Shown piece by piece: positions 43,640 through 52,762 of a stretch of DNA of 64,000 nt. The notes under the pieces were generated by a model. That model was given only the letters and a program-made list of their open reading frames with translations. It was not told the DNA's origin and did no database searches. The first letter of the stretch is position 1, and the number at the start of each line of letters is the position of its first letter. Source of the stretch: Natrinema altunense (GTDB taxonomy: Archaea > Halobacteriota > Halobacteria > Halobacteriales > Natrialbaceae); NCBI RefSeq assembly GCF_000731985.1, contig NZ_JNCS01000001.1:186001-250000 (forward strand), given 5' to 3'. The translations under genes and the position numbers were made by a program.

Positions 43640-44851
43640 TCAAGCGAGCACGTCGACCGGGTACCCCTCATCCCGCAGATCGGCGAGGAAGTTATCGACG
43701 TGGTCGGGGCCGCGCATCTCGAGTTCGATCTCGACCTCCGTATCGTTCATCTCGACATCGCGGGAGGTCCGGTCGTGGTGGATCGCGTAGATGTTGGCCT
43801 GATGGGCGGTAAAGACGTCCAGGAGGTCCTCGAGCGCGCCCGGCCGGTCCTTCAGTACGGTCCGGATCTTCAGGTAGCGGCCCGTCTCGACGAGACCGCG
43901 AACGATGACGTTCGTCAGCGTGTTGAGGTCGATGTTGCCGCCACAGAGCGCGGAGACGATCGTCTCGTCCGCGTCGTACTGGAACTTCTCGAAGAGAACG
44001 GCGGCGAGCGGGACCGCGCCGGCCCCTTCGACGACGGTCTTCGATCGTTCGAGCAGGTAGACCAGGGCGACGGCGATCTCGGGATCGGAGACAGTGACGA
44101 CCTCGTCGACGTACTCCTGGATGTGGGGGAACGTCTGCTCGCCGACGCTGCGGGTCGCGATGCCGTCGGCGATGGTGTCGACGCCGTCGAGGGCGATGCG
44201 CTCGCCTTTCTCGAGCGACTTCGCGACGCTCGAGGCACCCTCGGCCTGGACGCCGACGACGCGTGTCTCGGGTTTCTGCTCCTTAATCGCGGTCGCGATG
44301 CCGCTGATGAGCCCGCCGCCGCCGATGGGGACGACGACCGTGTCGACGTCGGGGCAGTCCTCCAAGATCTCGAGGCCGATCGTCCCCTGACCGGCCATGA
44401 CGTACTCGTCGTCGAACGCGTGGACGTACGTTCGGTCCTCCGCGCGTTCGATCTCGTGGGCGCGTTCGGCGGCTTCGTTGTAGTCCTGTCCGGAGAGGAC
44501 GACCTCCGCCCCGTAGTTCTTGGTTGCCTTGACCTTCGAAATCGGCGCGTGCTCGGGCATGACGATCTTCGAGTCGACGCCGGACCGCGTGGCCGCGAGC
44601 GCGACGCCCTGTGCGTGGTTGCCCGCGCTCGCGGTGACCACGCCCGCGTCCTTCTGTGCCTCGGAGAGCGTCGCGATCCGGTTGGTCGCCCCACGGATCT
44701 TGAACGAGCCCGTGCGCTGGAAATTCTCCAGTTTGAGGTGGACATCCGCCCCGGTCATCGATGAGTAGGTATGGGAGTGCTCGAGCGGCGTGTGCCGAGA
44801 TGTCTCCCGGACCCGCTCGCGTGCCTCGAGAATCGCGTCGAGTTGCAGCAT
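43640..44851 (-). CDS. ilvA: Threonine ammonia-lyase with ACT domain
   Basis: The 403-residue PLP enzyme converts threonine to 2-oxobutanoate, the first step of isoleucine synthesis or threonine breakdown. The Schiff-base Lys is in QRTGSFKIRGATN (about 46-58), the Gly-rich PLP phosphate loop in VVPIGGGGLISG and the C-terminal ACT-like domain (about 325-403, LKDRPGALEDLLDVF) may sense an amino acid. The start is at MLQLDAILEAR; the open frame upstream is non-coding. ridA lies downstream. Confidence 0.94.
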   Translation of the reverse strand: MLQLDAILEARERVRETSRHTPLEHSHTYSSMTGADVHLKLENFQRTGSFKIRGATNRIATLSEAQKDAGVVTASAGNHAQGVALAATRSGVDSKIVMPEHAPISKVKATKNYGAEVVLSGQDYNEAAERAHEIERAEDRTYVHAFDDEYVMAGQGTIGLEILEDCPDVDTVVVPIGGGGLISGIATAIKEQKPETRVVGVQAEGASSVAKSLEKGERIALDGVDTIADGIATRSVGEQTFPHIQEYVDEVVTVSDPEIAVALVYLLERSKTVVEGAGAVPLAAVLFEKFQYDADETIVSALCGGNIDLNTLTNVIVRGLVETGRYLKIRTVLKDRPGALEDLLDVFTAHQANIYAIHHDRTSRDVEMNDTEVEIELEMRGPDHVDNFLADLRDEGYPVDVLA

Positions 44852-44935
44852 ATGCCTGTCTACTCGGCGTGGGGTGTAAGGATTACTGTCGGGGATCGAA
44901 CGGGCCGTCGCCGGACCGCCGATCCGCACAGCGAT

Positions 44936-44958
44936 GTGCCATCGATTCTGGATGGCAC
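44936..44958 (-). promoter_or_regulatory. Hairpin upstream of ilvA
   Basis: GTGCCATC-(7 bases)-GATGGCAC forms a perfect 8-bp stem. It lies about 85 bases upstream of the ilvA start codon, so it is either an operator palindrome or a structure in the leader. Confidence 0.4.
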
Positions 44959-45159
44959 GACAGGGAATACAGGGAATGCACGGCGTGTGACGTGCGAATA
45001 GAGAAGCGGACCGGGACCATATAAAACTCATGCACCCGGAGCGGAAGTGAAACCGCAAGCAGGCGGCGGGAAGATGTCGCCGTCAGACGCGGGACAGACG
45101 GGCGTCATTCGAGGATTCGAACCGCGAAATCGGTCCCGAAACGCACCCCCTCACGCGGC

Positions 45160-45181
45160 CCCGGAACGACCCGGTTCCGGG
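45160..45181 (-). terminator. Possible stem-loop after citrate synthase
   Basis: CCCGGAAC-(GACCCG)-GTTCCGGG makes an 8-bp stem, about 100 bases after the citrate-synthase stop codon. Haloarchaeal terminators are usually T-runs rather than hairpins, so the role is uncertain. Confidence 0.3.
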
Positions 45182-45281
45182 CTCGGTCGCGTTCGGTGTC
45201 GTCGATGAAAGCCGATGAGAGCGATCGTAGCGGTGATACTGACGTGTCAGCACGGAAAGGGCAGCGAAACCGGGAGCGGGC

Positions 45282-46430
45282 TTATCGTTCCTCGAGCGGA
45301 ACGAACTCCTGGTCCTGGGGCCCGGTGTAACGGGCGCGCGGACGGATGAGGCGGTTGCTGTCCTGATACTCGAGGACGTGGGCGATCCAGCCGCCGGCGC
45401 GGCTCATGGCGAAAATGGGCGTGTACATGTCGATCGGGATGCCGAGCTGATAGTAGACGGAGCCGGAGTAGAAGTCGACGTTCGGGGCGATCCCCTTCTC
45501 GGTGAGGCCCTTCTCCTCGGAGAGGTACTGTTCGATGGTGGTGGTGTAGTTGTACCACTTGTCCTCGCCGTTGTCGGCGAGTTCCTTGCTGCGTTCCTGG
45601 AGGATCTTCGCGCGGGGGTCCTTGACGTTGTAGACGCGGTGTCCGAAGCCGGGGATACGACGGCCCTCTTCGGTCGCCTGCTCGACCCACGCGCGGTGGT
45701 CGAGGTCGCTCTCGTCGATCTCGATCAAGACCTCCATGACGTCCTGATTCGCGCCGCCGTGAAGCGGTCCCGAAAGGGCGCTGATGCCGCCGGTGACGGC
45801 GCTGTAGATGTCGGCCATCGTCGAACCGATGACCATCGAGGTAAACGTCGAGGCGTTCAGCCCGTGGTCGGCGTGGAGGATAAGCGCCTGATCGAAGGTT
45901 TCGGCGGCGATCTCGTCGGGCTCCTCGCCGGTCAGCATATAGAGGAAGTTCGCGGCGAGACCCAGATCGGGGTGGGGGTCGACGGGTTCCTCGCCGAGAC
46001 GGTAGCGCTCGAAGGCCGCGAGCGCGGTCGGAATCTTGGCCGTGATCCGACGCCCCTTCCGGAGGGTCGCCTCGAGGTCCTCGGGATCGGCGTCGTCTTC
46101 GGGTTCGTAGGCCGAGAACATCGAGACTGCAGTCCGGAGCGCGGCCATCGGCTGTTCGTCGGCGTCGGCGAGTGTCTCCATCGTCGCGAGGACGTCGTCG
46201 TCGACCTCGCGTTCGTCCATGAGCGCGTCGGTGAACGGCTCGAGTTCGTCCTCGGTCGGGAGGTGACCGTTCCAGAGCAGATAGAGGACTTCCTCGTAGC
46301 TCGCGCCGCGAGCGAGGTCCTCGATCGTGTAGCCGCGGTAGATCAGCTGACCGGCATCGCCGTCGATCGAACTGAGCTCCGACTCGGCAACCAACACACC
46401 CTCGAGCCCTTTCTTGAGGTCGTCAGACAT
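45282..46430 (-). CDS. citZ: Citrate synthase
   Basis: The 382-residue enzyme condenses oxaloacetate and acetyl-CoA. It starts MSDDLKKGLEGVLVAES and shows IDGDAGQLIYRGY near residue 23, the catalytic HADHGLNASTF and LSGPLHGGANQDV histidines, PGFGHRVYNVKDPRA and the C-terminal arginine-rich RPRARYTG. Length is standard for the short type II-like archaeal enzyme. The start chosen omits 11 poorly conserved upstream codons. Confidence 0.96.
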   Translation of the reverse strand: MSDDLKKGLEGVLVAESELSSIDGDAGQLIYRGYTIEDLARGASYEEVLYLLWNGHLPTEDELEPFTDALMDEREVDDDVLATMETLADADEQPMAALRTAVSMFSAYEPEDDADPEDLEATLRKGRRITAKIPTALAAFERYRLGEEPVDPHPDLGLAANFLYMLTGEEPDEIAAETFDQALILHADHGLNASTFTSMVIGSTMADIYSAVTGGISALSGPLHGGANQDVMEVLIEIDESDLDHRAWVEQATEEGRRIPGFGHRVYNVKDPRAKILQERSKELADNGEDKWYNYTTTIEQYLSEEKGLTEKGIAPNVDFYSGSVYYQLGIPIDMYTPIFAMSRAGGWIAHVLEYQDSNRLIRPRARYTGPQDQEFVPLEER

Positions 46431-46817
46431 AGTCAGGAATTTCGGACGCCAATGGAAAAGCATTATCGTTTGCCCGGTGCCGGCGATCGATACCGGTGAT
46501 GTTCGGGTTTGCCGGTTTTACGACTACGGACGAACGCTCGTTTCGTGATCGAACGAACAGACAGTCAGTCGATGACCGGCCGAATGTCTATAATTGTTTT
46601 TCGTTAGAGTAGGCGGCCGGAGCCTCGTCCGGATCGGTCGGAGACGGGCGTCGTGGACCCCTCGACGGCCGAACGGCCCGAGACGGAGCCGGGTCACGGA
46701 GCGTCCGGCCCGCAGACTCGTCGGCGCTCGCTCGACGGCCCCGTCGGTACTGATGTCCATGCCCCACGCAGAAACGGAGCCGTTACCGGAGTACTGAGAC
46801 GGTGCGACCGGTTACGG
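46431..46817. other. Intergenic stretch between citrate synthase and Bat-like regulator
   Basis: No gene supported in 387 bases. A TCTATAATTG element (about 46569-46578) is AT-rich and could be a promoter. A short plus-strand frame ending TEPLPEY has no credible family resemblance. Confidence 0.5.
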
Positions 46818-47474
46818 TCAACACCCCTCTGCCTCGAGAATCGCGTCCATTAGCTTCGTCTGGGCCGCCGCCAGATGCTCGGTGAACGTCGACCGTGCGA
46901 CGCCGAGTTCCTCGGCCACGTCCGTCGCGTTCGCGCCCTTCGGATAGTCGAAGTAGCCCATCTCGTGGGCCGTCTCGATGATCTCCCGTTGTCTAGTCGT
47001 GAGTTTCTCGCGGTCGACGACGACCGGGTCGGCGGACACGTCCTCGTGGTCCTGCGTGAGTTCCTCGACGACGACGCCGTCGAAATACGCGCGCAACTTG
47101 TCGACGATGTCGGCGATCTCGGCCAACTCGAGGGTTCGAAAGGAGAGGAGCAACGCCCCGTTCTGGGCGCGAACCGACGAGACCGGCGTTCCCGTTCCCT
47201 CGATGACCTCACAGGCACAGTCGGCGGCGCTGTCGCGCTCGAACCGATAGATCGCTTCTCGGTCGTTGGACTGGACCGGCGTCAGTTCGACATCGTACTC
47301 CCCCTCGAGGGAGGCGTCTGCGTCGACGCCGAACTCCTCGACGACCGTTCCCTCGGCCGTCGTCTGCGACGACCGGGAGACCGATTCGACCGGGTCCTCG
47401 AGGGAAGCGGAGACATCGGCCACCGGACAGTCCGCCGGTTCGTCGACGACGACCGTTGCACGAAAGCCCGACAT
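46818..47474 (-). CDS. Bat-type HTH-10 transcription regulator
   Basis: The 218-residue protein has an N-terminal sensor-like domain and a C-terminal HTH-10 domain: LTTRQREIIETAHEMGYFDY, then PKGANATDVAEELGVARST and FTEHLAAAQTKLMDAI. This is the bacterio-opsin activator (Bat) family, with many paralogues per haloarchaeal genome. The start is at MSGFRATVVVD, since MPHAAVRVS upstream is less likely. Targets unknown; the divergent cold-shock gene shares the intergenic space. Confidence 0.9.
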   Translation of the reverse strand: MSGFRATVVVDEPADCPVADVSASLEDPVESVSRSSQTTAEGTVVEEFGVDADASLEGEYDVELTPVQSNDREAIYRFERDSAADCACEVIEGTGTPVSSVRAQNGALLLSFRTLELAEIADIVDKLRAYFDGVVVEELTQDHEDVSADPVVVDREKLTTRQREIIETAHEMGYFDYPKGANATDVAEELGVARSTFTEHLAAAQTKLMDAILEAEGC

Positions 47475-47693
47475 ACTGACACGGACGGCCGCATGCGGCA
47501 TAACTGGAGGCGGGAATTCCCGCCGGGTGAAAATTCCACACACCCGCGGACGGCCGACGAACTGCAGACGAGCACCGCTCGCTTCGGTGTCGTAGCCGAC
47601 CGAATCGTCACAGCGATCGGGGACCCAACCGACGGTCGTGATACCGTGACCCTCGGAAGTGTTATCCCCCGATCGACCCTACGTTTGTTTGTA

Positions 47694-47888
47694 ATGGCGA
47701 AAGGAAGCGTTGATTTCTTCAACGACACAGGCGGCTACGGTTTCATTGAGACGGACGACGCGGACGACGACGTGTTCTTCCACATGGAAGATGTTGGCGG
47801 TCCGGATCTCGAAGAGGGCACAGACATCGAATTCGATATCGAACAGGCTCCCAAGGGCCCGCGCGCGACGAACGTCACGCGCACGTAA
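47694..47888 (+). CDS. cspA: Cold-shock-domain protein
   Basis: The 64-residue product is a single cold-shock domain: AKGSVDFFNDTGGYGFIET contains the RNP-1-like motif and DDDVFFHMEDV the RNP-2-like motif, together the nucleic-acid-binding face. Haloarchaeal members are very acidic RNA chaperones, abundant in many conditions. It is monocistronic. Confidence 0.96.
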   Translation: MAKGSVDFFNDTGGYGFIETDDADDDVFFHMEDVGGPDLEEGTDIEFDIEQAPKGPRATNVTRT

Positions 47889-47899
47889 GTTCTCAAGAA

Positions 47900-47939
47900 C
47901 GCGTCGCCCCCGGTGACGCGACAGTACCAGTTCATTTTT
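47900..47939 (+). terminator. Possible terminator after cspA
   Basis: A CGCGTC...GACGCG stem (47900-47920) is followed by TTTTT at 47935-47939, just downstream of the cspA stop codon. Confidence 0.4.
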
Positions 47940-48057
47940 CGCGACGCAGCCAACCGCGAGCAGCGTCACCGTCCGGTTCGCCGAGAACAGTCCGAAAGCG
48001 GCGAATGCGACACCGAAGAGAGATCGGTCGATGAGAAACGCCAATCGAGGACCGCGG

Positions 48058-48420
48058 TTAGAGCTTCTGGCCCAGCTTTTCGCGGCTGATATGGACGCCC
48101 GTGGGCGTGATGATCATCTGATCCTCGCCCTTCCGGACGATGTCGCCGTCGACCTCCTCGGCGACCTGCCGGAGTTCGTCGACGATGTGTTCGACGGTAC
48201 TATCCTCGGTCCGCAAGCGCGTGATGTCCGCGATGACGATGTCGCCGTCGTAGACGGCGTCTTTGATATCGATCGCGTCGGCCTGACTGCCGACCTCCGC
48301 GATGTGTACCTGCATCGCCGCCTCGGCGGAGCCCGTCGAGACGTCCTCGAGGTTCAGTTCCGAGTAGTCCTCGACGGACCGAGACTGGCTGCCGCCGAGA
48401 ATTTTGCTCATGAGTCCCAT
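48058..48420 (-). CDS. sepF: Archaeal cell-division protein SepF
   Basis: The 120-residue protein starts MGLMSKILGG, a short amphipathic membrane-binding helix, then a flexible linker and the SepF fold (MQVHIAEVGSQADAIDIKDA, then GDIVIADITRLR). In haloarchaea SepF tethers FtsZ1/FtsZ2 to the membrane at the division site. Length fits archaeal members. It is divergent from the DUF1028 gene and next to the cold-shock gene. Confidence 0.93.
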   Translation of the reverse strand: MGLMSKILGGSQSRSVEDYSELNLEDVSTGSAEAAMQVHIAEVGSQADAIDIKDAVYDGDIVIADITRLRTEDSTVEHIVDELRQVAEEVDGDIVRKGEDQMIITPTGVHISREKLGQKL

Positions 48421-48608
48421 TGGCGGTATCCACCGCCGCCGTCAGTATAGTTCTTACGTCAGACACGGTCCCGGCGGCGGGACTGTCCGTGGTGGCGACG
48501 GATCGCCCACGCCTCCGTGGCGACAGGAGACCAACCCAAATCGGCCTGCCGTCCGAGACGATACTGACCGCCCCTAGGTTTTTCAACGACAGTCGCTACG
48601 CGCAAATT

Positions 48609-49373
48609 ATGACGTTCAGCATCTGCGTCCGCGAGGAGTACGAGACCGAACGCGGTGCCTGCCACCGCCGCTTCGGCGTCGCGGTCACGACGCGGTTGCC
48701 CGGCGTGGGGACGCTGTGTCCGTTCGTCAGCGACCGGGGTGCCGTCGCCACCCAGAGTCTCGTCAACGTCGACCTCGGCGCACGCGGGATCGACTACATC
48801 GACGACGGGTTGGCCGTCGACGACGCCCTTCAGGCTCTGCTCAACGCCGACGACGGCGCGCCACAGCGCCAACTCCACGGCGTCGACGGCGAGACGACCT
48901 TCGCCTTCTCCGGCACCGAGTGCGTCGACGAGTACGGCCACCGCGAGGGCGACCACTACACCGTCGCGGGGAACATGCTGACCGGCGACGCCGTTCTCGA
49001 GGCGACCGCCGAAGCCTACGCGGCCAACGCGGTCCACGACGCGACGGACCGCTCGACCGGTCCGCGCGCCGTCACGGCGGACATCGAGACCGACCCGCTC
49101 GCGAAGCGATTGATCGACGCGTTGGCGGCCGGCGACCTCGAGGGCGGGGACAAGCGCGAGGAGCTGTCGGTCCAGAGCGCGGCGGTGGTCGTCGAGACCA
49201 CGGAGTCACACGCCGTCGAGCCGCCGTACAACGACCTGCGACTCGACGCGACCGAGACGCCGATCGCGGATCTCCGAGCGACCTACGACCTCGCGAAACG
49301 GGGCTATAGCGACACCCTCGCACAGTACGAAGGTGCGTTCGACGCGGACTCGCTCGGCGCGGCCTCGGAGTGA
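48609..49373 (+). CDS. DUF1028 Ntn-hydrolase-like protein
   Basis: The 254-residue protein starts MTFSICVREEYETERGACHR and has the family pattern RFGVAVTTRLPGVGTLCPFV, then ATQSLVN and a later GNMLTG, matching DUF1028, a family of Ntn-hydrolase-like fold with unknown substrate. An AT-rich AAATT box precedes the ATG. The longer upstream frame (to 48420) overlaps sepF promoter DNA and is not credible. Confidence 0.88.
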   Translation: MTFSICVREEYETERGACHRRFGVAVTTRLPGVGTLCPFVSDRGAVATQSLVNVDLGARGIDYIDDGLAVDDALQALLNADDGAPQRQLHGVDGETTFAFSGTECVDEYGHREGDHYTVAGNMLTGDAVLEATAEAYAANAVHDATDRSTGPRAVTADIETDPLAKRLIDALAAGDLEGGDKREELSVQSAAVVVETTESHAVEPPYNDLRLDATETPIADLRATYDLAKRGYSDTLAQYEGAFDADSLGAASE

Positions 49374-49382
49374 CGCCGGGAC

Positions 49383-49832
49383 TCAGTCGCCCACGGTGAG
49401 TTCCTGACCCTCTGTCGCTTCCAACCGCATGGGCTCGTCCCGCCACTCGATCTCGAGGCGGTGGCGCGGCAGGTACGGGGCCAGCGTGCGAACCGAAAGC
49501 AGGCCGCGGTAGACGCCGTCGCTGACGACGGGGAGGTGTTTGACTCCGTACGTTCGCATCGTCTCGGCGGCGTCGGTGATCGTCGCGGTCGGCGAAACCG
49601 TCGTCACCGGGGCCGACATGATCGTTCGAGTCGCCGGGCGGTCGTCCGTTTCCGCGACCAGTGCGACGATATCCGACTCGGTGACGATGCCGACGACCGA
49701 CTCGTCCTCGAGGACGGAGAGCGCGGACACCGTTGGCCGACGCAGGGAGTGGGCGGCCTCGGTCACGGGCGTTTCAGGGGTGATCGTCGGCGGCGAGCGG
49801 AGGTCGACGGATTCGACTGTGGTCTCGATCAT
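49383..49832 (-). CDS. Two-CBS-domain protein
   Basis: The 149-residue protein is a tandem CBS pair (Bateman module): SPPTITPETPVTEAAHSL, then VVGIVTESDIVALVAE; and SAPVTTVSPTATITDAAETM, then VKHLPVVSDGVYRGLLSVR. Such modules bind adenine nucleotides and regulate partners. A 24-bp near-perfect palindrome lies 34 bases upstream. Confidence 0.9.
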   Translation of the reverse strand: MIETTVESVDLRSPPTITPETPVTEAAHSLRRPTVSALSVLEDESVVGIVTESDIVALVAETDDRPATRTIMSAPVTTVSPTATITDAAETMRTYGVKHLPVVSDGVYRGLLSVRTLAPYLPRHRLEIEWRDEPMRLEATEGQELTVGD

Positions 49833-49866
49833 CGCTGTCCCGTGATACCACGAACCAATACATAGG

Positions 49867-49890
49867 CCTAATGGACAAACGTCTATTAGG
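49867..49890 (-). promoter_or_regulatory. Palindrome upstream of the CBS-domain gene
   Basis: CCTAATGGAC-AAAC-GTCTATTAGG has 10-bp arms with one mismatch. It is 34 bases upstream of the CBS start codon, in promoter position. Its arms begin with CCTAA and end with TTAGG, the reverse orientation of the iron boxes, so I list it separately. Confidence 0.5.
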
Positions 49891-50007
49891 AACTAGTATT
49901 GCTAACAGATGGAGGTTCTGATCCGGGACAAGATGTGATATTCGATATCGGAAGTCGAGGTACGGGGCTATTTGTGAAGTTTATTCGATCCGCTACCGCG
50001 GCGGAGC

Positions 50008-50487
50008 TTACCCGGTGAACTCGTAGAGTTCGTCGCCGACGTGGTGCAGCGAGTCGACGACCTTCCCCTCGTCGCCGGCCATCTCCACGCCGTCGACGCG
50101 AGCGCGGCCGACGGCAAGCACCTTTCCGTGGGACTCCTCGGCGATAACGACCAGATCGTCCGGCGAGATGTCTTCGGTCGCCTCGGTGATCCCCGGCCGC
50201 ATCACGTCGGCCCCGTCGCTGACGAACGAGACGGCTCCCGCGTCGACGGTAACGAGCCGCTTCTCGGGCTCGTAGGCGTTCGCCCCGCGAACCGTCAGAA
50301 AGAGGTCGTCGCCGAACGCTGCGACCTGTGGCTCGCCGTCGATGAGGACGACCTCCCAGTCGGTGTCCTCGAACTCGACGCGCTCGTAGGCGTCGCCCTC
50401 GGGCGAGACGCCGAGTTGCTCCTCGAGAACGTCCTCGAGATCTGACACCGCATCGCTACGGAGGTGATGTCGGGACTTGACTTGCAT
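50008..50487 (-). CDS. PUA-domain RNA-binding protein
   Basis: The 159-residue protein starts MQVKSRHHLRSD. Residues 75-159 look like a PUA domain (RLVTVDAGAVSFVSDGADVM, then RPGITEATEDISPDD, and GKVLAVGRARVDG), with an N-terminal pre-PUA region. Archaeal proteins of this layout resemble the MCT-1/Tma20 family and arcTGT accessory domains, and bind RNA. Start chosen at the ATG before MQVKSRHH; upstream sequence is non-coding. Confidence 0.85.
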   Translation of the reverse strand: MQVKSRHHLRSDAVSDLEDVLEEQLGVSPEGDAYERVEFEDTDWEVVLIDGEPQVAAFGDDLFLTVRGANAYEPEKRLVTVDAGAVSFVSDGADVMRPGITEATEDISPDDLVVIAEESHGKVLAVGRARVDGVEMAGDEGKVVDSLHHVGDELYEFTG

Positions 50488-50624
50488 GTCCGGAGCAACG
50501 CGCGGTCCGGAGTTAAAAGGCGCGTTCCGGGGACCGGTCGCCGGCCGCGAATCGGGACCCCCGGCGGCCAGCACGGGGGTGTCGCGTGATAATCGATAAG
50601 TATCCGCACGCCGTCGGCTCACGC

Positions 50625-50921
50625 ATGTGGCCCTCCAAGAGTCGGACGGAGACGGTCACCTGTCTCGCCTGTGGGGCCGAGCGCCCCCGCGACGAGGCCC
50701 GTGAGTACGATAAGCACGGTGACCGCTGGGATCGCGACGGCAAAACCTTCGAACACCTCTGTAAGTCCTGTCACGGTGACCTCTGTCATCACCCTCGCGA
50801 CGAACTCGAGGCGCTACTGGTCGACCTCGAGGCCGGCGAGCGAGACCGGGCCGCCTTTCTGACGCGCTATCTCGCGACGGTCGAGGAGCGGTACGGCACG
50901 CTCGAGGAGCGAGAGCGGTAA
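50625..50921 (+). CDS. Small zinc-ribbon protein
   Basis: The 98-residue protein starts MWPSKSRTETVTCLACGAER and carries a CxxC (CLAC) and a second pair (CKSCHGDLCHH), plausible zinc ligands. The rest is charged helix. Such proteins are conserved in haloarchaea without known function. The upstream ATG at 50586 gives an extra hydrophobic-poor leader and is less likely. It converges with the ABC permease gene. Confidence 0.75.
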   Translation: MWPSKSRTETVTCLACGAERPRDEAREYDKHGDRWDRDGKTFEHLCKSCHGDLCHHPRDELEALLVDLEAGERDRAAFLTRYLATVEERYGTLEERER

Positions 50922-50924
50922 TCC

Positions 50925-51716
50925 CTAGAGGTCGGTCGCGACGAACCGCCGGTAGCCGACGACGGGCGCGACCACACCCCACGCCAGCAGGACGGCGGCG
51001 CTGAACCAGACCAGGGTGCGATCGGCTGCCGACCCGAGGATGGGTTCAAGCAGCCGTTCGTAGGCCAGACTCGGGGAGAGCGCGCCGACGTATGCCGTCC
51101 ACCACGGTCGCGTCGTCGGTTCCTCGAACCCGGCGGCGGCGTAGGCGAGCGCTTCGGGCACGAACCGCCAGACGAACAGGAGGAGGAGCAACGCGCCGAA
51201 GACGGCGAACGTCGCCCACGTCTGGGTGCGGACCGTCGCCGAGATACCGATCGCGATGGCGAGGTACGCGAGCCCCAGGCCGGCGCTGGCGAGGAGGTAC
51301 GCGAGGACGGCGATCGTCGGAACCCCGTGTCCGGTCCCGAAGACGACGGCAACGCCGGCGAAGACGCCCGCGAGCAGGGACGCGAGGAAGATCGCGTATC
51401 GACCGACGTACGTCCCGAAGACGATATCGCGTCGGTCGTGTGGCAGTCCGAGCAAAAGCGTCAGTTGCCCGTTCGAACGCCGCCTGACGATCGCGCTCGA
51501 GGCGAGCAGCAGTCCGGACACCGGCACGAGGAGCATGCCGGGCAGCGCAAACTGGTCGACGAGGTCGCCGGAACCGGCGTATCCCCGGTCGACCTGCCTG
51601 ACGTGGAGTTCGGCGAGGACGGCAAAGACGAGCGCGAAGGTCGCGGCGAGCGCGTACAACTGCCGGTTTCGGATCGCGTCGCCGATCTCCTTCCGAGCGA
51701 TCAACTGCCAGTTCAT
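50925..51716 (-). CDS. ABC-2-type exporter permease
   Basis: The 263-residue membrane protein has six helices; it starts MNWQLIARKEIGDAIRNRQL, a typical ABC-2 cytosolic N-terminus, and a conserved NGQLTLLLGLPHDRRDIVFG in the first half. It partners the ATPase gene immediately upstream, whose last four bases overlap its start. Substrate unknown. Confidence 0.9.
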   Translation of the reverse strand: MNWQLIARKEIGDAIRNRQLYALAATFALVFAVLAELHVRQVDRGYAGSGDLVDQFALPGMLLVPVSGLLLASSAIVRRRSNGQLTLLLGLPHDRRDIVFGTYVGRYAIFLASLLAGVFAGVAVVFGTGHGVPTIAVLAYLLASAGLGLAYLAIAIGISATVRTQTWATFAVFGALLLLLFVWRFVPEALAYAAAGFEEPTTRPWWTAYVGALSPSLAYERLLEPILGSAADRTLVWFSAAVLLAWGVVAPVVGYRRFVATDL

Positions 51717-52621
51717 GTCGCCCCCTCCGTGTAGGAGACGAAGAGTTCCTCGAGCGACGTCTCACCGGTCGAGAAGTCGCGGATCGTCGCCCCGGCGGCC
51801 CGGATCTCGTCGAGCACCCGGAGTTTCGCGTCGGCGGTACAGCCGACGACGAGGGCGTCGTCGCGTTCGTCGACCGTCGATACCCCATCGAGGGACGCGA
51901 CGACGGGCGCGACCGCGGCCGGCTCGCCGGTCAGGTCGACGATCAGCTCCGAGCCGGCGTCGACCGTCTCGCGGAGCCCGTCGATCGTGTCGACGGCGAC
52001 GAGGTCGCCCGCACGGAGGATGGCGACGCGATCGGCGACCGCCTCGACCTGTGCCAGAATGTGACTCGAGAAGAAGACGGTGGCACCACGGTCGCGTTCC
52101 GCACGGACGATTTTGCGCATGCGCCGGACGCCGTGGGGGTCGAGCCCGGTCGATGGTTCGTCCAAGATCAACACGTCGGGCGACCCGACCAGCGCCATCG
52201 CGAGCGCGAGACGCTGTGTCATCCCCGTCGAGTACGCCGCGGCCGACCGGTCGGCGGCGTCGGCGAGACCGACCCGCTCGAGCAGGGCCTCGGGCTCGTC
52301 GTCGGCGTCGGCCGATTCGATCGCGTACGCGAGGTGCTGGCGACCCGTCATCGTCTCGAACGGTGCGAAGCCCTCGGGGAGGATGCCGACCCGTTCCCGG
52401 ACGGCGACCGGGGCTTCGGTGACGTCGTGACCGAGTACGTCGACCGAGCCGCTCGAGGGATGCGTATAGTGAAGCAGGATGTCGATCGTCGTCGACTTGC
52501 CGGCACCGTTCGGTCCCAGGAAGCCGAACACTTCGCCGGACTCGACGGTCAGATCGATACCGCGGAGGGCGTGAACGTCGCCAAAGCGCTTGGTAACGTT
52601 TCGGAGGGCTATCGCCGGCAT
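51713..52621 (-). CDS. ABC-2-type transporter ATP-binding protein
   Basis: The 302-residue ATPase has Walker A LGPNGAGKSTTI (about residues 35-46), Q-loop, the signature YSTGMTQRLALAMAL (about 130-144) and Walker B VLILDEPSTGLDP. The C-terminal 90 residues are the regulatory extension of the NatA/CcmA-like class. It powers the permease at 50925-51716; a TATA-like GGATATAAAATAT lies about 25 bases upstream. Confidence 0.94.
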   Translation of the reverse strand: MPAIALRNVTKRFGDVHALRGIDLTVESGEVFGFLGPNGAGKSTTIDILLHYTHPSSGSVDVLGHDVTEAPVAVRERVGILPEGFAPFETMTGRQHLAYAIESADADDEPEALLERVGLADAADRSAAAYSTGMTQRLALAMALVGSPDVLILDEPSTGLDPHGVRRMRKIVRAERDRGATVFFSSHILAQVEAVADRVAILRAGDLVAVDTIDGLRETVDAGSELIVDLTGEPAAVAPVVASLDGVSTVDERDDALVVGCTADAKLRVLDEIRAAGATIRDFSTGETSLEELFVSYTEGAT

Positions 52622-52762
52622 TTACTCCGCCTATCTGTTGGATATAAAATATACGTTCCGATCGAAAGGCCATCGAACCGCGGCCTCGGCGGGCCGGGCG
52701 CATGTGGGCGGGCGGATTCGCATCCCGACACGACTTTCACTCTTACGCGCGTAGCCCTCGTC

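Larger units (their letters stand above)
44852..45281. other. Intergenic stretch between ilvA and citrate synthase
   Basis: The 430-base gap shows no convincing reading frame. It contains a hairpin upstream of ilvA (44936-44958), a TATA-like CATATAAAAC at about 45018-45027 and a GC-rich hairpin (45160-45181) that could end citrate-synthase transcription. Confidence 0.55.

Noticed and set aside
46594-46797. Plus-strand 67-codon frame between citrate synthase and the Bat-like gene
   Set aside because: Composition is that of random GC-rich DNA and no motif is seen.
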